Numbered from the stretch's first letter, positions 34,390 to 47,541 are shown. The stretch is DNA of 64,000 bases from Cryptomeria japonica (GCF_030272615.1 NC_081405.1:25374272-25438271), one strand, 5' to 3'. A program made the numbers and translations. The notes: generated from the letters alone by a model not told the origin.

Positions 34390-35230
34390 ATCTTTTGAGG
34401 TGCATGATATTCATTGGATCATCCAAAGGATCGCCTTCAGGAGTAGCCAACTAATAAGTTCCTTATCCATATTTTGCTGTGATTACATATGGTCCAAGCC
34501 AATTAGGCTCGAACTTGCCTTTCTTTTATCTTTCTTGTAGATTTTTCTGATTCTCCATGAGGACAAGATCACCAACTTGGAATTCCTGGGTTCTGACTTT
34601 TTTTGTGATAACTCATACGCAAGTGGTTCTGATATACTCGGAGATGGTTCAAGGCCTTGAGGCACCTTTCATTTAACAATTCTAGCTCTTGTAAGCGTGC
34701 AATTCTATATTTGGTAGGATGTCTTGCAGCGGTACCCTTAAAGAGGGGATCTCGATCTCAAGGGGAAGGATGGATTCAAAGCCAAAGACTAGGGAATAAG
34801 GGGTGGCGCCTGTGGGGGTGCGGATGGAGGTGTGGTAAGCCCACAAATTGGGATGGAGTTGGAGGTGCAAATCGCGACTAGATTCATTAACTATCTTTTT
34901 GAGGATTTTGATTAAGATTTTATTAGAAGCCTTAGCTTGGCTATTGCCTTGGGGATAATATGGGGTGGAGAAGCGATGTTGGATGTTGAATTTTTGGCAA
35001 AGTTCTTTGACATCCTGGTTTTTTAATTGTTTGCCATTATCTATGATAATAACTTTTGGAATGCCATATTAGCATATCAGGTAATTCAGGATGAATTTGG
35101 ATATCTGCTTACCAGTGGTAAAAGTAAGAGGGATAGCCTCTACCCACTTGGTGAAATACTCGGTGGTGGTTATAATGAACTTATGTCCATTGGAGGATGA
35201 AGGGTGGATTTTCCCAATGAGATTGAGGCT
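34390..35230 (-). pseudogene. Element B integrase core and C-terminus
   Basis: In frame pieces: LIGKIHPSSSNGHKFI, YFTKWVEAIPL, IIDNGKQLKNQD, STPYYPQGNSQ, LWAYHTSIRTPTGATPYSLV. The first catalytic Asp is replaced by Asn (LNLIGK, element A LDLIGK). The catalytic Glu is replaced by Lys (SQAKASNK, element A GQAEVSNK). About 77 bp between the zinc-binding Cys pair and the core is missing relative to element A, shifting the frame. Clearly inactive. Confidence 0.85.
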
Positions 35231-36560
35231 GGCAAGGGATGCATTTCTTCACATAGTTGTATGCATCTTCTTCCATTTTAGGCCAATAGTATCTTGTTCT
35301 CAAAAGTTTTTTAGCCAATGTGAGCCCACTTGAGTGTACCCCATAGATGCCCTCGTGTACTTTGCGTAATGCCCATTCTGCTTCTTGTTTATCTAAACAC
35401 CTTAGGAGGGAACCATCGAAATGCCTTCTGAATAGGGTGTCTCCAAGGATGGTGTAACGAGCACATTGATAGATGAAGGTTTGTTGTTGGGTTTTTGTGA
35501 GATGTGGGGGAATGGTGTTGTCTTTGAAGAAAGTGAAGGTTTCTTGGTACCAAGGGGACTCGGGACCAACGAGAACACACACCATTTTAGAATCTGGTAG
35601 GTCATATGCTGGTATAAATAATTGCTCGACCAAGAACTCACACTTTTGACTGTGTGCTAGCATTTGAAGGAGGGAGCCAATGGTGGCCATTACATTTGCA
35701 ACCCTGGTGTTTGTTCGTGGGATTTGATCAAACTTGATTGTTGTGAAATGTTGCTTAAGATATTCAACCATGGTACGGTAGGGAAGGAGTTTATCATCTT
35801 TTGTTTGGTATTCGTCATTGACTTGTTTTATGACAAGCTGAGAATCGCCATAGACTTGTAATTCCTTTATTTTCCAGTGGACAGCCAAGTGCAAACCTGT
35901 GATGAGTGCTTCGTATTCTGCTATATTGTTGGTACATGCAAAGGCTATCTTGTATGATTTGGGGATGCCATCTCCTTGAGGTGTGACCAATAATATTCCT
36001 GCCCCCGATCCATTTTGGGTGCAGGAGCCATCAAAGTATAATTGCCATGTGGAGGATGTGGAAACAGTCATAATAAACTCATCTGGTAATTCTGTGAGAA
36101 TAGGATGGTCACCTGGAAGTGGAGCTTCAACCAACTGATCTGCAATGACTTGTCCCTTGATTGCCTTTCTGTCCACATATTCGATGTCAAACTCACTTAG
36201 GAGCATGACCCATTTAGTGGTTCTAACAGTAAGAGCAGCTTTGGACAGGAGATATTTAAGTGGATCAATTTTAACAATTAATTTTGTCTTGTTGTTTAGC
36301 ATATAGTGTCATAGTTTCTATGTGTTGAACACTAATGCCAAACATGATCTTTCAATGGGAGTATAATTGAGTTCATATCCTACCAGTATTTGACTTATGT
36401 AGTAAATGGCATGTTCTTTCCCTTGGTTGTCTGTCTATGCCAATAATGCCCCCAATGCTACTGCAGTAGCACATATATACAAAATAAGGGGTTTTCTAGG
36501 AGTAGGAGGCATCAACACTCGAGGTGATGCTAGATATTCTTTTAGTTTCTCAAAGGCCTT
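35181..36560 (-). pseudogene. Element B RNase H, second RNase H and integrase zinc domain
   Basis: The long frame 36302-35181 (373 codons) starts in the RNase H/connection region (MLLSEFDIEYVDRKAIKGQ) and runs through the second RNase H (WQLYFDGSCTQNGSGAGILL, IAEYEALITGLHLAV, QVYGDSQLVIKQ). It ends in the integrase HHCC region with both His kept (HEGIYGVH) and KKCIPC. The part upstream of 36302 has TAG stops where element A has CAG (LLA-TAG, NT-TAG-KL) and a TGA at the R of QKLRHYM. Confidence 0.88.
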
Positions 36561-38045
36561 TTAGCATAAGCAGTCCCATTTGAATTTTGTGTCCTTGTGC
36601 AGGAGGTGTGCAAATGGATGGCACTTATCTGCTAGTTGTGAAATAAAACGTCTAACAGATTGGAGTTTTCCCTGGAGACTGCGCAGTTGTCTGAGAGTTT
36701 TTGGTGGAGGCATTTCCATGATAGCTTTTACTTTTGCAGGATCGACCTTGATGCCTCTGCGGGAAACAATGAATCCTAATAATTTTCCCGATGTGACTCC
36801 AAACACACACTTTTTGGGATTTAGGCGTAGTTTGTATTTTTCTAATCTTTCAAAGATCTGCTTTAGAATGGGAATGTGTTCTTGTCTTGTCTTAGATTTG
36901 CCTAGCAAATCATCCACATAGTCCTCCATAATTTTGTGTAAGAGGTCATGAAAAATTGTTGTCATGGCATGTTGGTATGTAGCTTTGGCATTTTTGAGAC
37001 CAAAAGGCATGACCCGATAACAGAAAGTACCCCGTGGTGTTGTGAATGCAGTTTTATGCTGATCCTCATCTGCTATCCTGATTTGGTTGTATCCAGAAAA
37101 CCCATCCATTAGCGATAGCATTTTATGTCCTGCTGTAAGGTCCACAATCATGTCTATATTAGGGACCGGGAAATCATCTTTAGGACAAGCTCTATTTAGA
37201 TCTCGAAAATCTGTGTAGATGCGGATGCCCTTGAGAGGTTTGCCGACAAGTACAATGTTAGAGACCCATTTAACGTAGTCTATGGGTTTGATGAATTCTA
37301 CATCTAACATCTTTTGGAGTTCTGCCTTGACCAGGAGAGAAATATACAGGTCCATTTTGCGCAGTTTTTGTTTAATAGGTTTTGCATTTGGGCGGATAGC
37401 AAGATTGTGTAACACCAAGGTAGGATCCAACCCTGGCATATCAACATAGGACCATGCAAAATTAATTTTTACCTCTGTAAGGAAGTTGATGAAGTCTTGT
37501 TTCTCTATTTCTATGAGGGATTTGACAATGAGCACATTTTTCGAAATGACTTCGGTGCCCATGTTGATGCTGTCTGTTTCTTCTATCAACAACTTTGATT
37601 TGTCTTGCGGAAGGTAACCAATGGTAGGGAGGTCAAGTCCCTCATCGTCAAGTGCCTTTTCCAAGTTTTCACTTTCAGATACACCATTTGTTTTTATTTT
37701 TTGTTTATCCAAAGGTGCCTCAGGGAGGTTTTCACCTAGGGAATCATGTCTTTTCCTTTTATTATCTTTTTTGTGGCTAAGGGCATTGACTTGACTACCA
37801 AAGTATCCCTTTTCATGTAGTTGAATACCCTCGATTCTGTTACAATCTTCCAGGTTTCGCATAGTCAGGAGAGCAATGAGAGCATTATCATCGACGCAAA
37901 TATCTAAAGTGGGTTTGTCTCGTTGGCCCCAGTCAATGAGTTCAGGATGGACAAGATGTAGCTCGTGCGAAGTGGGAGGGGTTATGGGGGTGATGGTATT
38001 GATGTAAGTGTCAAAGAAGATATCTTTTTCATATTCAGAAGGCAT
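36561..38045 (-). pseudogene. Element B reverse transcriptase
   Basis: A 494-codon open frame. Residues 1-170 are the acidic linker from the G-patch; RT proper covers about 190-430: FRDLNRACPKDDFPVPNID, LMDGFSGYNQIRIADEDQHK, VMPFGLKNAKATYQHAM, YVDDLLGKS, LNPKKCVFGVTSGKLLGFIV. The frame ends at 36561 (DCLC-TAA). Domain is intact but the rest of pol is broken. Confidence 0.93.
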
Positions 38046-38340
38046 TTCGTGGAATTCCTCTTCGCCAGTGCTTTCGATATCCGAAGAAGGACTAGAAGGG
38101 GCACTAGGGTGTACCCTAAGCCTTTGTTGTATCTATAGGAGATAGGATTTATGGGTGCTTTTCTTCCTTTCTCCTCTGATCCCAGGCCGTGTCCTTTGTA
38201 ACCCATTCTTTCAACTATGGCAGATACTTTTGGGTACATTTTTTTGGATATTCTTGCTGGATCATCATCCTCTTCCCGGTACAGACATCTACTTCAAGGC
38301 TCTCCTCATTAAGTGGGCCCCATTGCTGGAAGGTGGTATT
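38046..38340 (-). pseudogene. Element B G-patch region
   Basis: KVSAIVERMGYKGHGLGSEE, then KGRKAPINPIS and NKGLGY (about 38230-38105) form a G-patch with the MGYKG-x-GLG and terminal KGLGY signature. It is preceded by a TTFQQWGPLNEE block, matching FQRWGELEEE of element A. It is out of frame with the protease. Confidence 0.78.
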
Positions 38341-38354
38341 TTGGCATTGCATGA

Positions 38355-39230
38355 CTAGTTTTGGGTCCTTTTGAGCTCTTTTGGTTTACTAAATGACTTA
38401 GGAGAGAGAGGGAGGTTTCCTATTAATAAGGCATCCTCCAATTTGTATTCTCCACAACCATTGTCCAAGATCTTGATTTGATTATCTGGTTGGGATGATG
38501 TGGAGGCAACATTTGATGTGTCGGATGGAGGCATTGGCAACGGTCTATTTAATGGGCAATGATATGGATGGTTTTCCTCTAGGTGTTTGCAATACTGGAA
38601 GGGTTGTGGATCACTTTTGATAGTTATCTCTCTTCCATTGTAGGGGAATTTGATGCATTGGTGATAGGTGGAGGGTACAACCTTCAAGGAGTGAATCCAT
38701 GGCCGACTAAGGAGAATGTTGTAGGGGAGATCAAGATCTAGTACTTGGCAAGGGGTTTCAATTATAATGGGGCCCACTTGAAGAGGTAAGGTGATCATGC
38801 CCTTTGAAACTCTTTCTACATCATCATATGCCTTCATTGTGATCCTTCCTGATGTGTCTACCAGGTCCTCAGAAAGTCCCAATTGTTTTATTAATTTGTA
38901 TGTACACAGATTAAGCCCGGATCCACCGTCTATCAGGATACGTTTGACCTTGTGCTTGTGGATAAGAGCTTCAATGTGCAAAGGTTTGTTATGGTCTTCA
39001 TCTGTGGGTGCATCTTTGGAGGTAAATACAAGGTGCTGCTAGGCAGCAAGGTTTCCAATGAGGGCTTGGAATTGGGTGGCATTGATGTTATCAGGAATGC
39101 GTGATTTGAGAAAGGCTTGTTCCAAACTTTCTTTATGGACCAGGGAAGTCTTAAGAAGTTCCAAAATGGAGATCTGAGTGGGGATCTTCCCAAGTTGGTC
39201 CAAGAGGTCATATTGGCAAGTGGAAGACAT
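38355..39230 (-). pseudogene. Element B aspartic protease
   Basis: RILIDGGSGLNLCTY is the active-site loop, near 38945-38900. It is followed by GMITLPLQVGP, VLDLDLPYNILLSRPWIH and VPSTYHQCIKFP. Uninterrupted for 208 codons (38981-38355); a TAG near 39040 separates it from the gag-side ISILELL-type helix. Confidence 0.88.
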
Positions 39231-41488
39231 GGGCGGTGGATTTGGTGGGGGAGGGACTCCTTGGATGGTGACTTTACCTTGGCGTGTAGTTACATTGCAG
39301 TCATTCTAGAAATGGGAGGTGGAAGGTGTGGTGCCTTGAATGAATATTCTAGCAGGATTTGGTCTACTTTGGGAAGAAGGAGGATTAACTCCTTGGATGG
39401 TTATGACATTGATATGATTGTCTGCAGGTTCAATGCAACCTACTAAAAAATCAAAGCCGGTTATGTGATTAGCGTAGTCATAACCCACTGCGTTAGATGA
39501 TGAGCCTTTTCCTTTATCATGCTTCAGGAAGGGTTCCTGGTACATTTTGAGTTTGTCATTGTTATTACCAGGTTTTGCATTTTCTACTTCAATCTCACCT
39601 CTATCAATGAGGTCTTGTATATAGATTTTAAGTTTCATACACTTTCCTGTATCATGCCCCTTGATACGATGGTATTCACAATACTCATTTTCATTATACC
39701 ATCTTGGTTTAGGTTGATTGGGGTCAAACGAGTGAGTGATTGGAAAAACCACTACACCTGCTTGGACAAGTTTTTGAAACACCATTTCAATAGGCTCAGC
39801 CAGAGGAGTGAAGTCTCTTGGAGTCTGATTATTCGATCGGGGTGGTCGTCCCTGGATTGAGACATTGTTGTGAGGTTTTTGGGATTGATTTTGATTGTTT
39901 TGATTATTGAATTGATGATTATTGGTGGTGGATTTTGGGGGAGCGGCCACGGTTTGGACCCGCTTTGCATCAGTTACACCTTCATTGACCATGTTTTTGT
40001 TTTTAGACCAGAATTTTGGCTTGTCGTTATGATAAGAGGGAGAATTCTATTTCGACTTCTGGTAATGTTTCAAGGTTCCTTCCTCCATCAAGACATGTTC
40101 AAGGGCGAGGCCCTTATCAGTTAATTTTTGGAAGGATTTAATACATTGGGATATTAAGGGTCTCGAAAGTTCAGGTACCAAGTTCTTTTGAAATAGTTCA
40201 ATTTGATGTTGTTCTAGCATGTCCCACTAGAATTTCTTGATAAGATGTCACCATCTTTGTAGGAAATTGGCTAAGGTTTCTCTAGGCCTTTGTTTTGTAT
40301 TGCATAGGTCCATCATAGAAACATCATTAACCATATTGTAAGCATAGTGGGCCACAAATTTTTCTCCCAAGTCTAGAAAGGAGACAATGGAACCTCGCGG
40401 TAGAGATGAGAACCATGCCAGAGCGTCTCCTGTGAGACTCTTGAAAAAGAGTCTGCGAAGATAAAGGTCACTATAGGAGACTTCTTGGCATAAGATGTGG
40501 AATTCTTGGACATGGTCGCGGGGGTCTCCTTTGCCTTCATGGTGAATTTGGGGATCTCAAATCCCGGGGGATAGGGTGCAACTGATATAGACGGGTCATA
40601 AGGACAAGGGCAAAACTCTTCATACGAGTAAGTTTTCCTTTTATTAGTCCTTTGTTTCATGTCCTTGATGATATTTTTCATGTCTTGAATTTCCTTGATG
40701 AGGTCTTGTTGTGGACTTTGATAATGATGAATTGTATTTGCCCCAAGAATTGGGTAAGCCAAAGAGGGTGCACCGCCACCAATGTATTGATATGATGAGG
40801 AGGTGGGAACATGGGATGCGAGGACTGATGTTGCAGGGATTCGTGTGATAGTTGGTTGCGGTCCACAAACTGTTGTGATGGGATTGAGTATGACCCAGAT
40901 GAAATGTGCAACATTGTTGGCAGGAAGGGAAGTTTGTGGAATAGAAATATGGGGTTGAATAGAAGGAGGTGGTATAGAAGTGTGTTGGAGAATAGATGAG
41001 ATTGGATTTGATAGTGGTATAGATGGTAAGGAGGAAGAAGGTGGGATGGAGACTATGGTGGGAGGTTTCGTATGTGGCATTGATTGAGCTTGGATGATTG
41101 ATGAGGTTGCAATTGATTGAGTTTGAATAATAGGTGCAACACTTTGTGTGGGAGTGAGGTCTCCTTGTGGTTGTTGAGCGAGAGCAGACCTATTAAATTT
41201 AGGTTGAAGTTGAGCTCCATTTTCAAGGAGATTTTTTAGAAGTGGAGTGGGATTGTGTTGAATAAAATTTTCCATCATCTCTTGGTTATAAGAATCCGCT
41301 AGGAATGTTTGCACTTTCGGAGAGAGTTCATCTTGGCTAACCATGTTAGGATTTTGGCTTTGATCTTGATTGTTAGGTTGCCCACTTTGTGTAGGATCTT
41401 GCATGGGATCTTCATATAGGGCACTAATATCCAGCATGCCATATTGTTGTTCAACCATCTTTCTCTTTTGGGATCGAGTTGTGACCAT
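39231..41488 (-). pseudogene. Element B gag
   Basis: Start Met at 41488 (MVTTRSQKRKM). N-terminal 371-codon frame: Gln/Asn-rich, then a long Pro/Ser/Ile-rich segment, then CPCPYDPSISVAPYPPGFEIP and the start of the gag core. After a frameshift near 40380 the core continues (CNTKQRPRETLANFLQRW), then 39992-39306 with the zinc motif CEYHRIKGHDTGKC (CX2HX4HX4C) and DLIDRGEIEVEN. Stops near 40231 and 40050 break it. Confidence 0.85.
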
Positions 41489-44290
41489 ACACGAATAACC
41501 TTGGAAAAGTTTGGAGGGGGAAATTTGTGATGAAAGGACTTAGCAAGATATTTGTGGAATTTTGGATTTTATCTTTTATGACAAGGGATTTTGTTGATTG
41601 GTATGCTTCTTAGATTAGAGCTCAGATTTGATTAGGATTTGACACCTTAGTCCTTAGATGAGGATTTTAGGTGGTGGATGGAACCACAAGTAAGGTGATG
41701 GCCAAGTTGTGTAGAATTTAGACCTTGGATTGATGATTAAAAAGCCTTTCTTATACCAAGGGTTGGCTAATGACCTTAAGCAAAGTAAAGACGTGAGTTA
41801 AGAGTCTTGATCGACTCAAAATGATTAGGAAAAAGGTACTTGAAGAGGATTCCCCTTCAAGCACGAGAGCCAATTGATTAATGATGAGGTAGGTCTAAAT
41901 GGACTTTCACAAGGCATGTAACCTTAACGCGAGGTTAAATTGGATTAGAGGATGACTGGATTTGAATTTTGATAATTGGTTTGATAGTGGAGGGAGATTG
42001 ATTTGATGTGCTAAGTCCTTGGGAAATTTGAGGATGATTGATGGAGGAGGTATGGTAGTGATGGCTTAGAAGAAACTTGATGACTAGGTTATCTTTGGCA
42101 TGAACATAACTTAATGGAGGATCGATTCGAATGGCAAGTTGTATGAAGGGATACAACCACCTTGATTTGGACGATAGTAGGTGTTTCAAAGGACAAACTT
42201 GAATGTTGATGGAGAGGACGAACTCTTAGCTTCTCTCTTGGGCTCATGAAACATGAGATGGACGAAGTTTTGACCCAATTTTGGACTTTGTGTGGGTAAT
42301 GACTTGGACAATTGTTTGTGTTTTGACAAGTATTTTTGCAAAGTGTTTGGGGATAGTGATGTGTTTTTAGTCTTCTTTTGGCAAGTATGTATCAAACAAA
42401 GAAAACACAATGATCAAATGCATATTATCTCAAAGACACTCATGCTCATATACAACATTCTTAAGGCTAGCAATGACAATAGTCATTGGATCCCAATCGG
42501 TTTCTCAGCTACGCTTGCCCAGAGTGGACACTTAGATGCTTGATCCCATTGGCTCCCCTCCACGACACTCACTTCTTGGGGCAGCCAAGCATCAATTCCC
42601 ATGAAAACTCCTCATGACAAACTTTGTGTCTCTACTAAGGGCCATAAAAATATGGGCGGCTTCGGAGGTCTGACTCCCTGCACCAATGACTAGAAGGTTT
42701 TTGGCCACTATGAACAAGGTGTTTAGTAAGTCTTCCCGTTAGGAGCTACCCTTCGAAGTTGCGCAAGCGCAATTGAGGCCTATAGCCCAACGAAGCACCA
42801 AGAACTTAGTAGTCACGCAAGCGTGATTGAGATCTCTAGGATCCTACTAAGCACCCAATGTGAGAGTGAACTCTCATATAGCCCCAACCATTGACCCTTT
42901 CGTAGTCAATTGCCTATTTATTATAGTGAGTTGGGAACCCCAGGTCTGGGTGTACTCACTTGGGTCGTTCCCCTCTTCCCTTATCAAAGAAAAAGCTGGG
43001 AGGGCAGGCCCGCTAGAGGTAAACATGCAATCAAACAAGAAAAGGTTGGAGGGTCTGGATTTCTGATGTCTAGTAAGACGAGAGCATACTCTCCTACCTT
43101 TACGCTTTTATTAAAGATACATAAGACAATGGTTCATTCCATTTTAATCAATATCTAGGTACCTAATTTAAATAAATGCACAATGTTTGGTCGGATTTCT
43201 TAGGCAACCTGTAAAACAACTTGATTAGTAGTTTGAAAAATGGAGTCTTCAACAAGCGTCCTGCAAAAGACAACAAAATGACAAAAATATTATTGTTTTT
43301 GAATTTTTGGGAATAAGTAGAAAAACATGAATAAAAACTTTTTTAGTAATGACAAATATGGATTTGGAGGAAAATTTGCTGGGTAAATGGTGTTTGACAA
43401 GGTTTTTGCTACTTTCCAAGGGATAAGCAAGCAAAAAAATGGGGATTTTGGAGGAGAGATGAAGGAAAGGAAAAATTCCAAGAGGGACAAAGAAGCAAAA
43501 GTTAGAGATGGACAATATGGGAAAATTTGGAGGTGATTGGATAAAAGGGGAAGGAGTTATGACAAACCCTAAAAATAGAGGAATGTGGGATTTTGGGCTT
43601 CAAAAAGTGGATTTTGGGATAAGGCCCCCAAGGAAGGAAATGTACAAAATGGCAATGCAGGGGATCTAGTGAAGTTTGGAGGAAAATGGAGTGAAGATAA
43701 AACAGATATGGTGAAAAAATAGAGCAGATAACAGAGCAGACAATCGCGTTAAACATATAGAAAAGTGCCAAAGGTCTGGATTTCTGATTGTCTAGATAGA
43801 CAAGAGCATACTCTCCTACTTTCACACTTTCCACAAACACAAAAGACAATGATTTATTTATCCCCCTAATTAAGCCTAAGTGCCTAAAAATAAAAGCCAC
43901 ATCGCCTAAAAATTTTAAATTTGAATTTTTACAAAAATGAGGATCACGCAGGAACATAAAAGAAACAAAAATGAGGATTGCGCAGAAACAGAATTTTTAA
44001 TTAATTCCTACGGTCAGACATATTATTAAAATTAAACAAAGCAGATAACAGGAATTCATTTTTTCACAAGCACTAATCGCAGAGTTGTCGTGCTGAAATA
44101 GAAACAAAAAATAAATAGAAGATAGATAGAAGAAGAAGAATGAGGAGAAGATGGGAGAATGCGCAGAGCGCTCGCATTGAAATACAGAGCCACCAAAGTT
44201 TTTATTTTTATTTTTATTTTTTTAAAAAAATTTCTGCAGTCTCACAACTCACAAAAACTCATAAAAACCATTAGTTCTTAGGGACGTGGG
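41489..44290 (-). other. Element B 5' leader
   Basis: 2.8 kb without a credible gene. It holds the conserved block (42468-42725), two repeats of gcgcaa/acgcaagcg sequence (42755-42830) and a ~120-bp duplication: ggtctggatttctgat with gagcatactctcctac at 43045-43160 and again 43768-43890. Confidence 0.6.
42468..42725 (-). other. Conserved leader block (element B)
   Basis: Counterpart of 28715-28985 in element A; shares cttagatgcttgat/acc, gacactcacttct, gccaagcatca, aaactttgt-tctctactaa and aggtct/c-gac. Confidence 0.7.
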
Positions 44291-44307
44291 TCCCACCGGG
44301 CGTGCCA
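44291..44307 (-). other. Element B primer-binding site
   Basis: TGGCACGCCCGGTGGGA on the minus strand, three bases from the LTR 2 end; identical to element A. Confidence 0.88.
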
Positions 44308-44310
44308 AAA

Positions 44311-45605
44311 TGAAGAGGGGAAAAAGACCCGTGAGGTGGATTAGTTAACAAGCATGCAAATCAAACATATAATCATATGAAATCAAAGACATAACTCCAA
44401 AACACATGAAAACATGAATAAGATGCATATACCTCACAAAACCTTATACCTCTCCCTCGGATTGAGCTTGATGAAGTGAAGGTGCCCTTTGGTGATGCTC
44501 CACTTGATGTGCTCCTTTTGCTTGCTTGATGTGGATGGCTCTCCAATGTTGTGCACAACTGGAATGGATTTGGAAGATGATAAGGATGAGATGATCAAGT
44601 GTGGGTGAGATATGATTTGAACATGATAAGGTTGCCAAGATGATTTCCTGGGCTCAAAAGGATAGCATAAGATTACTAAACTTGGAGATAAAAAATGAAG
44701 GGATGGCATCTTCAATTTATAGGAAGAGGAGAGGAAAAATGGATGGCTAGGATGGATTCAAGATGAAGGGCTAGGATTGCTTGTGAGCTCCCACAAGGCC
44801 CAAGAGAGGGTGTGGAGACAAATAGACATGTCTTAAAGGTATTTCTTGTCTCCACACTCCTCAAGGTACATTGGGAAGACTTCCCAAGGTACCTTGAGAA
44901 GAGCAAAGTGCATTGAGAAGACTTCGCAATGTGCCTTAAGAGGAGCAAGGGATGTGACATTCCTTGAAGAATGGGGAGGAGGAATTTAAAATTCTCCAAA
45001 AAGGGATAATCATGGGGATTGGAGGAATAAGAAGGAATTAAAAATTCCTTGGGAGAGGAGATGCCTAGAGGATTGTGAGATTTTGAAGATCTCACATTCA
45101 CCTAGGAAAGAGCATTAAAAGCTAGTGGTTGGATGGAAGGGACAAGGAGTTGACTTCGTGGCTAATCATGATGATTAGCCATTAGCAACTCATTAGGAGG
45201 GGGATTAGAGGAAATGTTAGGTGGGATTAGGATTTGTAGGAGGATTTTACTAGGAGGGAGGATGTGTGGAGAGAATTAAAAATTAGAAGAATAAGGTTAA
45301 GTGAGTTTAGGGAGTTTCTAGAAGACTTTATTAGGTTAATGATGAATTAAGAAGATGGTTTGTAGGAACCATGTGGGTTAACTAATTAATTGAAATTAAT
45401 TAGCCAAGAGGAAGATTTGCGAGGATTTAATCTTTTAGAAGAATAAAGAAAGGGATTGATTTATTAAATAAATCAGTCACATACTATAGTGACAATATTA
45501 ATTATATTTAATTAATATTGAAGAGAATTTGAATTAACATAATTAATTAATTAATTATGTGAGGAATTAAAAGTAATTAAAAATAATTACTTTTAGGTGT
45601 CTACA
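44311..45605 (-). repeat. Element B LTR 2 (5' LTR, 1295 bp)
   Basis: Same ends as LTR 1 and LTR 3. Its outer flank is acttc (45606-45610), which does not match the aaatg beside LTR 1. Confidence 0.92.
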
Positions 45606-45921
45606 ACTTCATTTTTTTTCCTACTTTAATAATATCTTAATATAAAAATATTTTATTGATAAACTTTGATGATAATGCATCAACCAAATAAATTATTGGG
45701 ATTAAGATGTCTCGACTTTTACAAATCCTAACATTGATTATTGAATTCGTTTGTTTTTTATAAAGATAAATGGGTTTTACATGGACCCGAAACCAAAAGT
45801 TTTACAACAGCCGACCATTAGCCAAACAAACATGAACCAACATCAAAATAGGGGAGCACCCCCGAACAGTCACGAAAACAAAAGAGACGCAGAAAAACAA
45901 GACAAAACAAAACAAAGTCTC
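45606..45921. other. Flank between element B LTR 2 and the disrupted ORF
   Basis: AT-rich DNA, no gene. It contains acatggacccgaaaccaaaa and agagagcactatatcc, which could be 3' sequence of the disrupted gene or of another element. Confidence 0.4.
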
Positions 45922-46461
45922 TCAATTAAGAGAGAGCACTATATCCTTGTTCTTTTGGATGGAAATCTTGTTGATTTCCTCTAGCTCCTCCATAATGAAT
46001 CTGAAGGTACCCTTGTTGCTGCTCCTGCTTCTGGTTCTGGAACTAGGACCAGTGGTTTTGCTGTCTCCAATAGCTATATCTTCCCCTCCAAGATCTTTCA
46101 TTGGTTCACTGTGGTAGGATCTGTAATCAGCAACCATTGCATTGATCTTATCAAGCTCCTCTATACTGTTGTTCATGGCTTCTTTGCTTATGTCAAACAG
46201 GTTCTTGAGATTTTTCTTAATCTCTACTATAAACTGTTCCACCTTTTCAATTCTTTTTTCATGATTGCATTTCATCACCTCGACATCCTGGGAGAGCTTT
46301 TGGGTCATAATCATGAGTTTCTCAGATTTGCTTGGCTTAGGGGAAGTAGTGAAGATATCAATAATCTCTTTAACCCCCACTTTGAGGGTATCAATTTTGC
46401 GCTCCACCCACTTCCAACAACTCTCCTGGATTCTGGTAGCTTCCATAACCAGATTCATCAG
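45922..46461 (-). pseudogene. 3' part of an unidentified ORF disrupted by copia
   Basis: Unknown function. About 180 codons, strongly helical and charged: KWVERKIDTLKVGVKEIIDI, KLSQDVEVMKCNHEKRIEKV, KKNLKNLFDISKEAMN, probably a coiled coil; then a Ser/Arg-rich stretch (SSRTRSRSSNKG) before the stop at 45922. It is the downstream half of the frame at 53185-54178; removing the copia element and one target copy restores continuity without a frameshift. Confidence 0.6.
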
Positions 46462-46466
46462 GTTAC

Positions 46467-47529
46467 TGTTAGGTCCCAGAGACAACTGAGAGGGGGGGGG
46501 GTGAATCAGTTGTCTAATAAATTCAAATAAAAAACAACTTAACCACCTTAATGCTTAATACCGATAAACTGGTTAAGTATGCCGGTAGACAGTGTTAATA
46601 GTTATTAGCTATGCTGGTAAAGATTAATGCATGAAACATGAACACAAAGTCATCCACAACACATGACACCAATATTTGTACGTGGAAACCCTGTAAGGGG
46701 AAAAACCACGGTGGGAAACCTTACCCACAATCAGATGATACTATTGCAGATAGTAAGTATACATAAATGGGGTCTGCACATGCAGAAAGGCCAACAGCCT
46801 AGAGCTCACTACTCAATCACAAAATGGGAGTCACACTGATTACAGTTGGATGGTTAAATCCAATAAGAATGTACTGCACAAAATAACATTTTCATATGCT
46901 GGATTCAGTACCGGTGTAATGCTGATATGCTTTCACAAAAACCTAACTTCACCTTCAAATGATGTCTTCATGTATAACTTTGCTTAATCTCGCATATACC
47001 TTCACACAATTCTTTTTCGCATTTCACATTCGATCTTACAATTAAGATCTTACATTTATACCATAACCTAAGACCAATTCTAGTAGGTCGGCTCTACAAG
47101 ATATTATAATAAAAACATTTTACAAACAATATAATGTTCGATGCAATAACCGATTGAACATGTCGGCTTAATACATTTACAACAATAATTAATCATTTCC
47201 TTAGTGTGCCATGCTGATCTGGAAAAGATAAACTTGCTGGTGTAACCCTAGGTAACCCTGGACCTATTTGCCAATAAAAGCAAATATGCAAATATGAATA
47301 TACCAATGAACAAAACTCTAGGACAAGATGTCCAAAAGATGTCTTCGACATTACCAAGTGTCTTCCACATAATTTCGAGTGCCGGTGATCATTATATCCT
47401 GCCGGTGAACCATATACCAGTAACTGTGCAATAGTTACTTGCTTGCCGATGAATGCTTTTGGATCTCCAAAGTGCTAGTGTTTTAGTAGGTGTTGACATC
47501 AATGACAAAACCATACCAAAATACCAACA
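46467..47529 (-). repeat. Copia 3' LTR
   Basis: Starts TGTTAGGTCCC (plus) and ends ataccaaca. Inner side abuts the polypurine tract. Confidence 0.92.
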
Positions 47530-47541
47530 ATCTCCCCCTTT
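47530..47541 (-). other. Copia polypurine tract
   Basis: aaagggggagat on the minus strand immediately before TGTTGG. Confidence 0.85.

Noticed and set aside
46265-46530. Plus-strand ORFs opposite the coiled-coil segment
   Set aside because: Shadows of the minus-strand reading frame; no family features.
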